Source of the DNA: Pleurocapsa sp. PCC 7327
GTDB lineage: Bacteria; Cyanobacteriota; Cyanobacteriia; Cyanobacteriales; Microcystaceae
NCBI RefSeq assembly: GCF_000317025.1
Contig: NC_019689.1
Span: 3,426,024-3,490,023 of the forward strand
DNA: 64,000 bases
Direction of reading: 5' to 3'
Shown here: positions 47,115 to 55,832 of the stretch, piece by piece
Numbering within the stretch: the stretch's first letter is position 1
Layout: the number at the start of each line of letters is the position of its first letter
Notes under the pieces: generated by a model
What the model was told of the DNA's origin: nothing
Databases searched by the model: none
The model's input: the letters and a program-made list of their open reading frames with translations, nothing else
Translations under genes and position numbers: made by a program

Positions 47115-47924
47115 TTAGTAGTTTTTTATCAATAGTTCCCGACCTTCAGCTGCAAATTCTTGCTTATAGTTGTTCATACCATATTGAAGAGTCCATTCCG
47201 CGATCTTGGCAAAACTAAACAATTCTCTAATTTCAGGAGAATCATCGTAAGTAATTAACCATCTGTGCTGACATTTACGCATATTCGTAGCAAATCGTTG
47301 ATAATCGAATGAAGTATGTAACGCCCCTTTCATACCATAAAGTTTTGACTTTTTAGCGCTAAAATAAGGAGGATCGAGAAAAATAAAGACTCCATCCCCA
47401 TCCTGAAACAATAGCTTCTCATAATCACTAGCAGTAATGTGGGTGGATGACAAACACAAAGAAAGTTTACGCAATCTATCAATTGATGAATCGGTAAATC
47501 TTCGTTCAAAAGCTTGCTGAGAATAGCCACCCGAATCGACAGTACCTGAGAAGGTAATACGATTCAAAATGAAAAATCTTACCGCGCGATCGAAGTCGCT
47601 AAGTTTTAAGTCTTCGCGAGTGTAGTAGTTGAATAACTCTTTGCCATCTGTATACTTGTGCTTGATTTTAGTTACTGCATCTACAAGAGATTCAAGTTCA
47701 TCTCTAGCATATGACCAAAAACAACACAAATCATAATTTAGATCGTTAATCCAGTACAGTTTTATCCGAGCGCTAAATAGTTGTTTTATGGCAAGGAAAA
47801 CTGAACCACCCCCTACAAAAGGTTCTCTATATTCAGTAATATTTAGTGGGATATATGGAATGATTTTGTTAATGGCTCTCGATTTACCACCTGGATAACG
47901 AAGTGGACTTTTAATTGGAGACAT
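47115..47924 (-). CDS. D12-class (Dam-like) adenine-N6 DNA methyltransferase
   Basis: The 269 residues carry the D12-class order of motifs: PLRYPGGKSRAINKI at the N-terminus (AdoMet pocket), YREPFVGGGSVFL (motif I), and the catalytic DPPY at residues 184-187. The rest (INDLNYDLCCFW, FILNRITFSGTVD) is typical of small type II enzymes of this class. It is 34 bp downstream of a broken gene that I take to be the partner nuclease, so it is the M gene of a type II R-M system rather than the housekeeping Dam-like enzyme that modifies GATC in HIP1. Its recognition sequence cannot be read from the protein. Confidence 0.9.
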   Translation of the reverse strand: MSPIKSPLRYPGGKSRAINKIIPYIPLNITEYREPFVGGGSVFLAIKQLFSARIKLYWINDLNYDLCCFWSYARDELESLVDAVTKIKHKYTDGKELFNYYTREDLKLSDFDRAVRFFILNRITFSGTVDSGGYSQQAFERRFTDSSIDRLRKLSLCLSSTHITASDYEKLLFQDGDGVFIFLDPPYFSAKKSKLYGMKGALHTSFDYQRFATNMRKCQHRWLITYDDSPEIRELFSFAKIAEWTLQYGMNNYKQEFAAEGRELLIKNY

Positions 47925-47958
47925 AATAATTAATTATTTATTGGCTCTAATTTCAATT

Positions 47959-48646
47959 TCAATGGTGTTGTTTTGCTGTATTTCTAGAAGCAACTTTTTG
48001 ACTATACTCTGTTCTTTGTTGCTGAGTACAGTCGAGTTTTTTAAGAAAACTTTCTATTTCTTTCAGAGAACACGGTAAAATAATACGATCTCGAATATTC
48101 TTTCCAGTGAGCTTTAACCTTGTGGCAAATAGAACTCGTAGCCCGTTTAGCTGTAGAGAATCTATGTTTGAATAAAGAATTAACTTGAAAAGTCCATCCT
48201 GAATATCACTCAACTCTGGTAATGTCTTCTTTGTAGAATTTTTAGATTTCTGAATTATATAATGTTCTTCTTTTCTGACTTCTCTCCGCATCTTCGTAGT
48301 ACCCAAGAAAGATAGAAATATTTAGCAAATTCATCCATGAAATCGTGGAGTACTGAAGTTTGTCCAAGTCTCCATCTTTTCCCTCGTCTTTAATTACAGG
48401 TATTATTGTTGGTATCTTTGACGCATTGTATGTATTGTACATTCTTGCAAACGGATAACTCCTTGTTCGTTTAGGTGAAACCCATTTCGAGTAAGCTATT
48501 TCTGCATTGTCTGCTTGTAGAATTCCATACACACTCGATCTATTAACATCAAATCTTTCTAAATCTACCTTCTCTAGTTTTGCTGTCAGGCAAGCTCTGT
48601 ACTTAACTCCTGATATAAATCCTGCAAAGTGTAAAATTTCGGTCAT
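47959..48646 (-). pseudogene. Putative type II restriction endonuclease partner, frameshifted
   Basis: The reading frame from about 48646 (MTEILHFAGFISGVKYRACL; alternative starts to 48730) ends shortly after FLGYYEDAERSQK. A second frame, overlapping it, continues EEHYIIQKSKNSTKKTLPEL to 47959. Removing one T from the TTTT run at 48271-48274 joins them as AERSQKEEHYIIQ, giving one protein of about 229 residues. The join is natural and the codon use is alike on both sides. I do not recognise the nuclease family; the call rests on its place just upstream of, and co-oriented with, a type II methyltransferase. The shift may be a true mutation, phase variation or a sequencing error in a homopolymer. 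Confidence 0.65.
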
Positions 48647-48880
48647 ATTTTGGAGGTTTATTAGAGTTACAAGTATGTATCGCTTGATTTTACCCAACAT
48701 TGTTTGTTGGTATCCAAAATCATGGTACATCTGTCACTACATTAAAGCAGACAGCATAGAAATGGTCAGCGGTGATGTGGAGATCGTTCGCTTTCGCGTT
48801 TTCTCTATAAAAAGCTTATAAGAGATAAGATCGATAAAACTTCTCTGTTAGAAGTTTATGTCTCTTTGAGTACTGACCTA

Positions 48881-50770
48881 ATGATTGCTTTGGATTCTTC
48901 TTGGCGCGATCGCTATTTAGTCCTAATCGAACAAATCGTTACCAATACCCTGCAAGGCAAAGTCCGCTCCAAAAACCAAGTCTATCGAACGCTGACAGAA
49001 AATATCAATCCCGGTACGGGAGAAATTTTTGAACGCTGTCTGGACGAGCGAATGAGCCAAGTTCGGGAGGGACTAGACAACCAAACCGACGAGATGAAGC
49101 AAGCCAAAGCCACTCGCCAATTGAAAGCCTTGCAGACGATACAGGATGCGTGGCAGCAGTGGCAGAAGGAAAAGCAACAGACAGAATTACTCTCAAAAGC
49201 TACTACACAAATTCTCTCGGCACCAGTAAAGGAACGCTTTCTTGCCCTATTACAAATCCTCGATATCAATCAAACTCAGCCATTGACACAAACGCAGATC
49301 CAGCAACTGGCTAAATTCCTCAAGCAAACAGCTGAGTCAAATCCAGATCCCGAAATTGCGTCCGATTTGCTGCAAATCGCCAACGGACTCACTCGTGGTT
49401 TGCAATCCATATCGGCGCTTGAAGGTCATTTGGTAAGCTGGATGTACGAGCAAGGTGGCAGCGCTTTAGGATTTGAAGGCCTTCCCGGACAGCGGGGTCC
49501 TTGGAACGTTTGGGCTGGACGGATTAATAGTTTTTTTCCCCAGCAGCTATTCCAGCTTCAAGCACATAACCAACCTGCAACCGAACTAGCACAAGCTTTT
49601 CAGAATGCCGAGTTGAGTGTTTGGGTCGAACTAGCAGTCATTCTGCGATGGTTGCAACAAGGGTTGGTGTCGTGGTTTGACCAACAGCCTTACAGTACCA
49701 AGTGGGGAAGACTGCTATCTAGTTCGACTTTGATGACCTTTGCCGTAATTTGGTGGGAGCTATCTAACGGCTTGAGTCCGGGATCGCAATTATCGCGAGC
49801 CTGTTTTCACATTGTCTTACAAATTCTGAGAAATTTTGCACGAAAGGAAGATTTTCCCCTATACGGCGGGATTGTCGCCTCCTTTTCTGGAGAGGGATTG
49901 CGGGACACTCTCAAATATCTGGACGAACCTCCTTTAAGAGAGATTGAAAGAACTCAAGAGAAAGGACGCATCCTTACTTTACTCGCTTATTCTCAACGAA
50001 CTTTGGGACAATATGAACAGGCGAAAGCGTTTCACCAGAAAGCGCTAGAAATTGCCCGAAGTGCGGGCGATTTCCGGTGCGAAATTGCCAATCTCAATCA
50101 TCTAGCCCGTACCTGTATTGCTCAAAAAGATTATCAAGCCGCAATTAATTACAGTCAACGCGCTTTAATTCTTGCCCGCCAGACGGGAGACAGGTTAGGA
50201 GAAGCGAATGCCCTAGCTAATTTGGGCTACAGCGAAGTGTTAGCCGATCGCCAACGGGAACAAATGCTTCCAGAAGTCTATGAGACGAGTATAGAATATC
50301 TAAAACGAAGTTTGAGCTTGTCAGACCGATTGGGCGATGCTTACGATCGCGAGGTCGTTCGCTCCCAAACTCAAGCCCTTGCCTACAATAGTCTCGGTAT
50401 TGCTTACACGCTTATAGAACAACCCGCAATAGCAGTTGAATACCTAGAAAAAGGAGTTGAAGTAGCGCAAGGGGTTGGCGACCTTTACCTGATGGGACTC
50501 AATTTTACTTATTTAGCAGAAGCTCACTATCGACTGAATTGCCTAGATCGAGCTATCTACAATGGCTGTCTGGGAATGTTTTTCTTAGAGCGAATTTCGG
50601 CTCAGGAATGGCGGCAGGCAGCCGGATTGATGACAATTTTACAAGGTCGAATAGGAAATGAAACTTTCCAAGCATTATTGCAGCAGCATCGCTCCAAAAT
50701 TGTAACCGCGATCGGCGTTGATGGCTTCGATTACTTACCGCAATTGTTAGAGCAATATCGGCGATCTTAG
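48881..50770 (+). CDS. TPR-repeat protein of unknown function
   Basis: The 629 residues are soluble. The first 250 are charged helices (RSKNQVYRTLTENINPGTGE, then KATRQLKALQTIQDAWQQW). Tetratricopeptide repeats fill about residues 360-590, e.g. GRILTLLAYSQRTLGQYEQA and ARTCIAQKDYQAAINYSQRA. No kinase, NTPase or peptidase domain precedes the TPRs, unlike CHAT or NB-ARC TPR proteins. Similar large TPR proteins are frequent in filamentous and unicellular cyanobacteria and act as scaffolds. The ATG at 48881 is preferred to a TTG at 48866. Confidence 0.8.
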   Translation: MIALDSSWRDRYLVLIEQIVTNTLQGKVRSKNQVYRTLTENINPGTGEIFERCLDERMSQVREGLDNQTDEMKQAKATRQLKALQTIQDAWQQWQKEKQQTELLSKATTQILSAPVKERFLALLQILDINQTQPLTQTQIQQLAKFLKQTAESNPDPEIASDLLQIANGLTRGLQSISALEGHLVSWMYEQGGSALGFEGLPGQRGPWNVWAGRINSFFPQQLFQLQAHNQPATELAQAFQNAELSVWVELAVILRWLQQGLVSWFDQQPYSTKWGRLLSSSTLMTFAVIWWELSNGLSPGSQLSRACFHIVLQILRNFARKEDFPLYGGIVASFSGEGLRDTLKYLDEPPLREIERTQEKGRILTLLAYSQRTLGQYEQAKAFHQKALEIARSAGDFRCEIANLNHLARTCIAQKDYQAAINYSQRALILARQTGDRLGEANALANLGYSEVLADRQREQMLPEVYETSIEYLKRSLSLSDRLGDAYDREVVRSQTQALAYNSLGIAYTLIEQPAIAVEYLEKGVEVAQGVGDLYLMGLNFTYLAEAHYRLNCLDRAIYNGCLGMFFLERISAQEWRQAAGLMTILQGRIGNETFQALLQQHRSKIVTAIGVDGFDYLPQLLEQYRRS

Positions 50771-50883
50771 TTATATAACTATCTGTAGCAGGTATTTGGG
50801 AAATTGCTATTAGATTTAGAATAAATAAATCAAAAAAATGACTGACATTAATAGCCAGTCAAATGATTGCGATTGAGAAACTT

Positions 50884-51363
50884 TCAACGCACTTGAGAAT
50901 AAGCTGCTTCGGCAATTCCTGGCAGTTCTGCATAAACACCTCTTGCAGATTGCACCATTCCATAAATGCTAGCAGCTACAGTTCCTAAAAAGACTGTATT
51001 TAAAAGAGTTAGCACTAATAAACTATTTGGCGAAAAACCTTGTTCGAGAATTGCAAAGATTAAATTTCCGATAAACAAAAGAATGTTTAAAAGAATTACC
51101 TGCATGGCATTAAAACGAATGAAGTGACTAACTCGCTCGTTTCTAACGACAGCAAAGAGCAAAACAAAGAAAATAATGATTCCCATTAAGGGAAAACCAT
51201 AATAAAGAGAAATTAAGGGAGATAGGGGGACGTAAAGTGTGCTCAAAATGGGAAAGTCTTTGAGTAGCGGGATACCGAAAGGTAAGCCATAAATCAAAGG
51301 TAGTATATAAATAAGAGCTGCAAGAACGCGATCTTTGGCTTCTGTAACTCCAGGCGCAGCCAT
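50884..51363 (-). CDS. Tic20-family membrane protein
   Basis: Homologues of the chloroplast inner-envelope import component Tic20 occur in all cyanobacteria, with an unsettled role. The 159 residues have four membrane helices (about 12-32, 47-75, 90-112, 118-140). The family pattern VRNERVSHFIRFNAMQVILLN is clear; the RFN-Q motif is characteristic. The N-terminus (MAAPGVTEAKDRVLAALIYILP) is also typical. It is a single gene facing the TPR gene, 113 bp between stops. Confidence 0.88.
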   Translation of the reverse strand: MAAPGVTEAKDRVLAALIYILPLIYGLPFGIPLLKDFPILSTLYVPLSPLISLYYGFPLMGIIIFFVLLFAVVRNERVSHFIRFNAMQVILLNILLFIGNLIFAILEQGFSPNSLLVLTLLNTVFLGTVAASIYGMVQSARGVYAELPGIAEAAYSQVR

Positions 51364-51694
51364 TGTTTTTTCTCCTAGGGTTTTTAACTAAAAAATATCA
51401 CTCTTACTATGATGACATCAGAAAGAAAAAGCTGCGATCGCATTTGCTTGGTTTGCGCCTTTGGAAACGCTGTGCGGATCGCCAGATCGCCTCTCATTGA
51501 AAAATCTAAACTATCCTACAAAGCTTAACAGTTAGTTTCTAAACCCAGGCGGATTCGAGATAATGGAAAAGGGTTTAGATTGCAAAAAACGCGAAATCGC
51601 GATCGCACTCAATTCACCATCCCAGCCAATTCCCTAATAAGTAGGCAGACAAAATTAATTACACAAGTATGCTAAGGTCTTGCGCTCTTCGCAT

Positions 51695-51811
51695 TAGCCG
51701 TCGGGGAATTAATTCCCCGTCTTATATATTAAGTCTATTGAAATGGTCTAAAACACCTGTTGGGTGGTCTTTAGACGACTAGAAATACGAGGCAGCGATT
51801 TCAATCGCCGA
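51695..51811 (+). repeat. Modular palindromic repeat, copy B, in the queE upstream spacer
   Basis: This aligns end to end with 26224-26340: TAGCCG start, hairpin CGGGGAATT/AATTCCCCG (51702-51719), second hairpin AGTCTATT-GA-AATGGTCT (51732-51749), TTTAGACGACTA, and CGAGGCAGCGATTTCAATCG at the end. The stems differ in sequence but keep the fold. It ends 25 bp before queE. The remainder of the spacer (51364-51694) shows HIP1 sites but no gene. Confidence 0.75.
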
Positions 51812-51836
51812 CTGTTCTTTTATCGGGGCGCGATCT

Positions 51837-52454
51837 ATGAAAACAACTATTATCGAGACGATTACCTATCCCATTGTCGAAACCTTTCACTCGGTTCAAG
51901 GAGAAGGCGCTTGGACTGGTGTCAGTGCTTTTTTTATTCGACTGGGAGGGTGCGATGTTTACTGTCCTTGGTGCGATCAGAAAGAATCGTGGAAGGCCAA
52001 GCGCCATCCCCAGCGATCGCTCGTAGAATTAGCAACAGAGGCAAAAGCAGCTAATCCCGCTATTATTATTATTACCGGAGGCGAGCCGCTAATGCACGAC
52101 CTCAATCCTTTAACCCGACAACTGCGAAAGTTAGGATTGCGGGTTCATTTAGAAACCTCTGGCGCACATCCCTTTAGCGGTCAATTCGATTGGGTAACAT
52201 TTTCTCCCAAACAATACAAACTGCCCCACAACAGCATCTACGATCGCGTTAGCGAACTTAAAGTTGTAGTAACCAATCCCGAAGATTTACAATGGGCAGA
52301 GCAGCAAGCGACGCAAATTCCGCCAGAAGCGCTTAAATATCTGCAACCAGAATGGAATACGCCGCAAAGCCAGCAGATAATTTTCGATTACGTCTTGCAA
52401 CACCCCGAATGGCGAATTAGTCTACAAATGCATAAATTTTTGGGGGTGAGATAA
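51837..52454 (+). CDS. queE: 7-carboxy-7-deazaguanine synthase
   Basis: QueE is a radical-SAM enzyme that contracts 6-carboxytetrahydropterin to 7-carboxy-7-deazaguanine on the queuosine path. The three-cysteine motif is C39-x3-C43-x2-C46 ([12 protein letters not shown]). [10 protein letters not shown] and [19 protein letters not shown] are family segments. The 205-residue length is typical of the cyanobacterial/Gram-positive type. queC follows after about 60 bp in the same direction, so both act consecutively (QueE then QueC) and are probably co-transcribed. Confidence 0.96.
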   Translation: MKTTIIETITYPIVETFHSVQGEGAWTGVSAFFIRLGGCDVYCPWCDQKESWKAKRHPQRSLVELATEAKAANPAIIIITGGEPLMHDLNPLTRQLRKLGLRVHLETSGAHPFSGQFDWVTFSPKQYKLPHNSIYDRVSELKVVVTNPEDLQWAEQQATQIPPEALKYLQPEWNTPQSQQIIFDYVLQHPEWRISLQMHKFLGVR

Positions 52455-52516
52455 TCGTAGGGGTAAGCCATGCCTTGCCCGTCGAGCGATCGATTGAGGA
52501 GGAAAGTTTAACAGTC

Positions 52517-53221
52517 GTGTCGAAAGCAGTAGTTTTGTTATCTGGGGGATTAGATTCGGCAACAACGGCGGCTATTGCCATCGCTGACGGATACGAAGTT
52601 ATTGCCTTATCTTTTCGCTACGGTCAGCGTCACGAACGCGAACTGGCAGCAGCGACAAAAATAGCCAAAACATTAGGCATTAAAGAACACTATACCGTCG
52701 ATGTCAATTTATCGCAGTGGGGAGGTTCTGCTCTAACTGACGTATCGCTCGAGGTACCTAAAGATGGGGTTCGAGCGGACATAATTCCAGCGACTTACGT
52801 TCCTGGCAGAAATACCGTTTTTATTGCGATCGCGCTGTCTTTAGCCGAAGCAAAAGGGGCTGAGGCGATTTATTTGGGCATTAATGCGGTAGACTATTCT
52901 GGTTATCCCGACTGCCGTCCAGAATACCTTGAAGCCTATCAGCAACTCGCCAACCTCTCTTCCAAAATTGGCGTAGAAGGAAAAGCGCCTCGCTTAGTTG
53001 CTCCCTTGGTGAAAGACTCGAAAGTCGAGATCGTTCGTCGCGCCTTGCGTTTGGGGGTTCCGATTCAGGATACCTGGTCTTGCTATCAAGGAGGCGAAGA
53101 CCCTTGTGGGGTATGCGATTCCTGTCGCATTCGCGATCGCGCCCTCATTGAAGCCGACGTTGCCGAACTGGCGACCCCCACCGGACGAGAACTCTACTAT
53201 GCGGAAGAGATGAAGGGATGA
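52517..53221 (+). CDS. queC: 7-cyano-7-deazaguanine synthase
   Basis: QueC converts the QueE product to preQ0, using ATP and ammonia. The PP-loop is [11 protein letters not shown] near the N-terminus, and a zinc site (C-x8-C-x2-C-x2-C) is formed by [15 protein letters not shown] near the C-terminus. I choose GTG at 52517 because GAGGAGGAAA lies 10 bases before it and the protein then starts [11 protein letters not shown] (234 residues). A longer frame from 52475 adds a non-conserved 14-residue leader. Confidence 0.95.
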   Translation: MSKAVVLLSGGLDSATTAAIAIADGYEVIALSFRYGQRHERELAAATKIAKTLGIKEHYTVDVNLSQWGGSALTDVSLEVPKDGVRADIIPATYVPGRNTVFIAIALSLAEAKGAEAIYLGINAVDYSGYPDCRPEYLEAYQQLANLSSKIGVEGKAPRLVAPLVKDSKVEIVRRALRLGVPIQDTWSCYQGGEDPCGVCDSCRIRDRALIEADVAELATPTGRELYYAEEMKG

Positions 53222-53460
53222 GGGATAACTGGAAGACTAGGAGACGGGGGGACTGGGAGTGTGGGGAATGTGGGAAGTGCGGGAGGTGTGGGGAGATGGG
53301 AAGACAAGACAGACAAGGGGACAAGGGAAAAGGAAAAGGGGAAGGGAGAAAAACGAAAATGAAAATGCCCTTTGCCCTTTACCCTTTCCCCCAATCCCAA
53401 TGACCAATGACCAATGACAAAGGACAACTGACCAATCCCCAATCCAAAATCCAATAACCC
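53222..53460 (+). repeat. Purine-rich low-complexity spacer with TGACCAATGAC repeats before thrB
   Basis: The first half is a G/A-rich tract (GGGGGACTGGGAGTGTGGGG and similar words) ending in a CCCTTTGCCC/CCCTTTACCC pyrimidine tract, so it is a skewed, near-palindromic purine/pyrimidine region. The second half is made of TGACCAA, TGACAAA and AATCCAAA-type heptamers. The 16-base word ATGACCAATGACAAAG occurs at 53407-53422 and again at 53461-53476, where it forms the thrB start. No gene is present. Confidence 0.65.
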
Positions 53461-54393
53461 ATGACCAATGACAAAGTAGTTACCGTTACCGTTCCCGCAA
53501 CGACCGCCAACCTAGGTCCTGGTTTTGACTGTATGGGTGCAGCATTAACCCTCTATAACCAATTTCAATTTACCCTCTTGCCAAAGGCAGAAACGGATAC
53601 AGTAGAAATTACAGTCAAGGGAATGGAAGCCCAACGGGTAAGTTTAGACAAAAATAATCTCTTGTACCAATCCTATGTCAAGCTGTATCAGCACTTGGAA
53701 AAAAAGCCCCCAAGCGTTGCCATTGAGATTCAGTTGGGCATTCCCCTCGCGCGGGGGTTGGGCAGTTCGGCAACGGCAATCGTCGGCGGATTGGTGGGGG
53801 CAAATCTGCTTGCCGGAAGTCCCCTAGATGTCTCAGAAATAATGGAACTCTCTATTGCCTTGGAAGGACATCCCGATAATGTTGTTCCCGCCCTGCTGGG
53901 CAATTGTCAGCTATCTGTAGGCGAAGCTGGCAATTGGCAAATCTGCGAAATTCCCTGGGATAGTAATATCGTTCCCGTAGTAGCTATTCCCGATTTTGAA
54001 CTGTCTACAGAAGAAGCGCGATCGGTTCTTCCTAGCCAAATTAATCGCAGCGATGCGATATTTAATATGGCTCGCTTGGGATTGCTGGTAAGGGGCTTAG
54101 AAACGGGACGGGGAGACTGGCTACGCATGGCAATGGAAGACAAGCTGCATCAGCCATACCGTCAAGGATTAATTCGCGGTTATGAAACGGTCAAATCGGC
54201 AGCTTTGTCTGCTGGCGCTTATGGAATGGTTATCAGTGGCGCGGGTCCTACTCTACTAGCTTTTAGCAATAAAGAGCAAGCGGAGTCAATCGCCTCAGCT
54301 ATGGCGAAGGCTTGGAAAAGTGAAGGGGTCAGCGCAGAAGTCCGCTCTCTTTTTTTAGATACTCAGGGGACAAAAGTGACAAGCAGTGACTAA
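53461..54393 (+). CDS. thrB: Homoserine kinase
   Basis: ThrB phosphorylates homoserine for threonine synthesis. It is a GHMP kinase of 310 residues: VPATTANLGPGFDCMGAAL at the N-terminus, PLARGLGSSATAIVGG as the ATP loop near residue 95, and the C-terminal SGAGPTLLAF. The first five residues (MTNDK) are encoded by a spacer repeat; in homologues the conserved sequence begins only at VVTVTVPA. No thrA or thrC is adjacent. Confidence 0.96.
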   Translation: MTNDKVVTVTVPATTANLGPGFDCMGAALTLYNQFQFTLLPKAETDTVEITVKGMEAQRVSLDKNNLLYQSYVKLYQHLEKKPPSVAIEIQLGIPLARGLGSSATAIVGGLVGANLLAGSPLDVSEIMELSIALEGHPDNVVPALLGNCQLSVGEAGNWQICEIPWDSNIVPVVAIPDFELSTEEARSVLPSQINRSDAIFNMARLGLLVRGLETGRGDWLRMAMEDKLHQPYRQGLIRGYETVKSAALSAGAYGMVISGAGPTLLAFSNKEQAESIASAMAKAWKSEGVSAEVRSLFLDTQGTKVTSSD

Positions 54394-54568
54394 AATTTCT
54401 GATTCCTTAGAGGATGTCTAAAAAGTCAGATGCTTGTAGTATAATGTAGTATAAAGCACTAAGCGATTCATGCTAGCGATCGCCCTCCAAAACCCAACCC
54501 TGATAATTGAGTAGTAAAAGGAGCTGACTGAGCGAGGAGGTGAGACAATTGTCGTTAAATCTTTGGAA

Positions 54569-54590
54569 TTTGTCTCCAATTGGAGACAAA
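54569..54590. promoter_or_regulatory. Perfect 22-bp palindrome in the thrB-ldpA spacer
   Basis: TTTGTCTCCAA is followed directly by its inverse TTGGAGACAAA and then by AAAA. It lies 175 bp after thrB and 122 bp before ldpA in a 319-bp spacer with no gene. It may be the operator of a dimeric regulator for ldpA or the thrB terminator; it lacks a U-tract on the plus strand. A GTAGTATAATGTAGTATAAA direct repeat (54434-54453) lies nearby. Confidence 0.5.
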
Positions 54591-54712
54591 AAAATGACAA
54601 AGGCTACTTCAGCAAGCTAGATCTAGAACTAGAAAGCAAGACAGTCGCTCCCCGTCTTTAGATAGACAAAATCTCTTCCTCAATTAAAGGGAAATCGCAT
54701 TAGGATATAGGT

Positions 54713-55783
54713 GTGAGCGATCTATATTGCCCTATCCATTCTCTCAAAGAAGGGAACTGGTTCAAGCTCATCTGCGGAGCTAGCTTCCAAGACCTTCCTG
54801 CCATTCGCAGTCTCGCCCTAGCATATACTCTAGCAGGTGCCGACTGCATAGATGTTGCTGCCGATCCAGCTGTCATTACTGCCGCCAAAGAAGGAATAGC
54901 CGTGGCTGGAGAACTAGCAGAAGCAGCGAAAGGAAAAGGATTTACTGGGGGTAGTTTGCCTTGGTTGATGGTTAGCTTAAACGATGGGGAAGATCCCCAT
55001 TTTCGCAAAGCGGAATTTGACTCAACCCAATGTCCTAGCGAGTGCCATCGCCCCTGCGAGACGATTTGCCCCGCAGATGCGATCGCATTTCAAGAAATTG
55101 GTTTCTCTGGCGTGTTAGATTCGCGATGTTACGGCTGCGGTCGCTGTTTGCCAGTTTGTCCGAGCCAGCTTATCATAACTCGCTCCTATGTTTCAACGCC
55201 AAGTGCGATTGCGCCTTTGATTCAAGAGATGGACATCGACGCGATTGAAATTCATACTCAAGTCGGGCATGGAGAAGATTTTAAGCGACTGTGGAGCGCG
55301 ATCGCATCCTGGTGTCATCGATTGAAAGTTATCGCGATTAGCTGTCCCGACCATCCAGTCCTAATCGATTACTTGTACGAACTCTATAAACTAATGTCAC
55401 CCTTACCCTGTCCCTTAATTTGGCAAACCGACGGTCGTCCTATGAGTGGCGACATTGGTAGAGGAACGACTCGCGCGGCGATCGAGCTTGCCCAAAAAGT
55501 CTTGAAGGCACGTTTGCCGGGATACGTTCAACTCGCTGGCGGAACCAACTCTCATACCTTACCCAAACTGCGATCGATGGGATTACTTAAGCAGAATTCC
55601 GAATGCTTCTATATATCTGGCGTTGCCTACGGAAGTTATGCGCGGACTCTGCTTGCGCCGATTTTAGACAAATTAGAATCCGCACAACTAGAAAATTGTC
55701 CGCAATTACTTTGGCAGGCGGTCGGGCGAGCCTATTCCCTAGTATCCCAGCTCAAGCCAGCCGCGCTCTCTCTCCAGCCATAA
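54713..55783 (+). CDS. ldpA: Light-dependent period protein LdpA (iron-sulfur, circadian input)
   Basis: LdpA modulates circadian period according to light intensity by sensing redox state through two iron-sulfur clusters, and associates with clock proteins in Synechococcus. The 356 residues begin MSDLYCPIHSLKEGNWFKLI (GTG start). The cluster cysteines are in CPSECHRPCETICPAD (near residue 107) and CYGCGRCLPVCPSQ (near 140), a ferredoxin-like pair. The C-terminal half (IQLAGGTNSHT, GLLKQ) is the LdpA-specific domain. It is upstream of the R3H ATPase with 49 bp between them. Confidence 0.93.
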   Translation: MSDLYCPIHSLKEGNWFKLICGASFQDLPAIRSLALAYTLAGADCIDVAADPAVITAAKEGIAVAGELAEAAKGKGFTGGSLPWLMVSLNDGEDPHFRKAEFDSTQCPSECHRPCETICPADAIAFQEIGFSGVLDSRCYGCGRCLPVCPSQLIITRSYVSTPSAIAPLIQEMDIDAIEIHTQVGHGEDFKRLWSAIASWCHRLKVIAISCPDHPVLIDYLYELYKLMSPLPCPLIWQTDGRPMSGDIGRGTTRAAIELAQKVLKARLPGYVQLAGGTNSHTLPKLRSMGLLKQNSECFYISGVAYGSYARTLLAPILDKLESAQLENCPQLLWQAVGRAYSLVSQLKPAALSLQP

Positions 55784-55832
55784 TTTTTTTCGATCCCTCA
55801 TCCTCATTAGCCTTGACTAACGCTAAGTTGTT

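Noticed and set aside
47115-47924. Housekeeping Dam-like methyltransferase acting on GATC in HIP1
   Set aside because: The adjacent broken co-oriented gene points to a type II R-M pair, and the recognition sequence cannot be read; HIP1-linked function is not supported.
51764-52054. 96-codon frame overlapping the queE start
   Set aside because: Out of frame with queE, partly inside the palindromic repeat; queE is unambiguous.
53218-53454. Overlapping small frames in the purine-rich spacer
   Set aside because: Low-complexity Gly/Lys or Pro/Phe/Ser translations arise from the skewed tract and not from coding selection.
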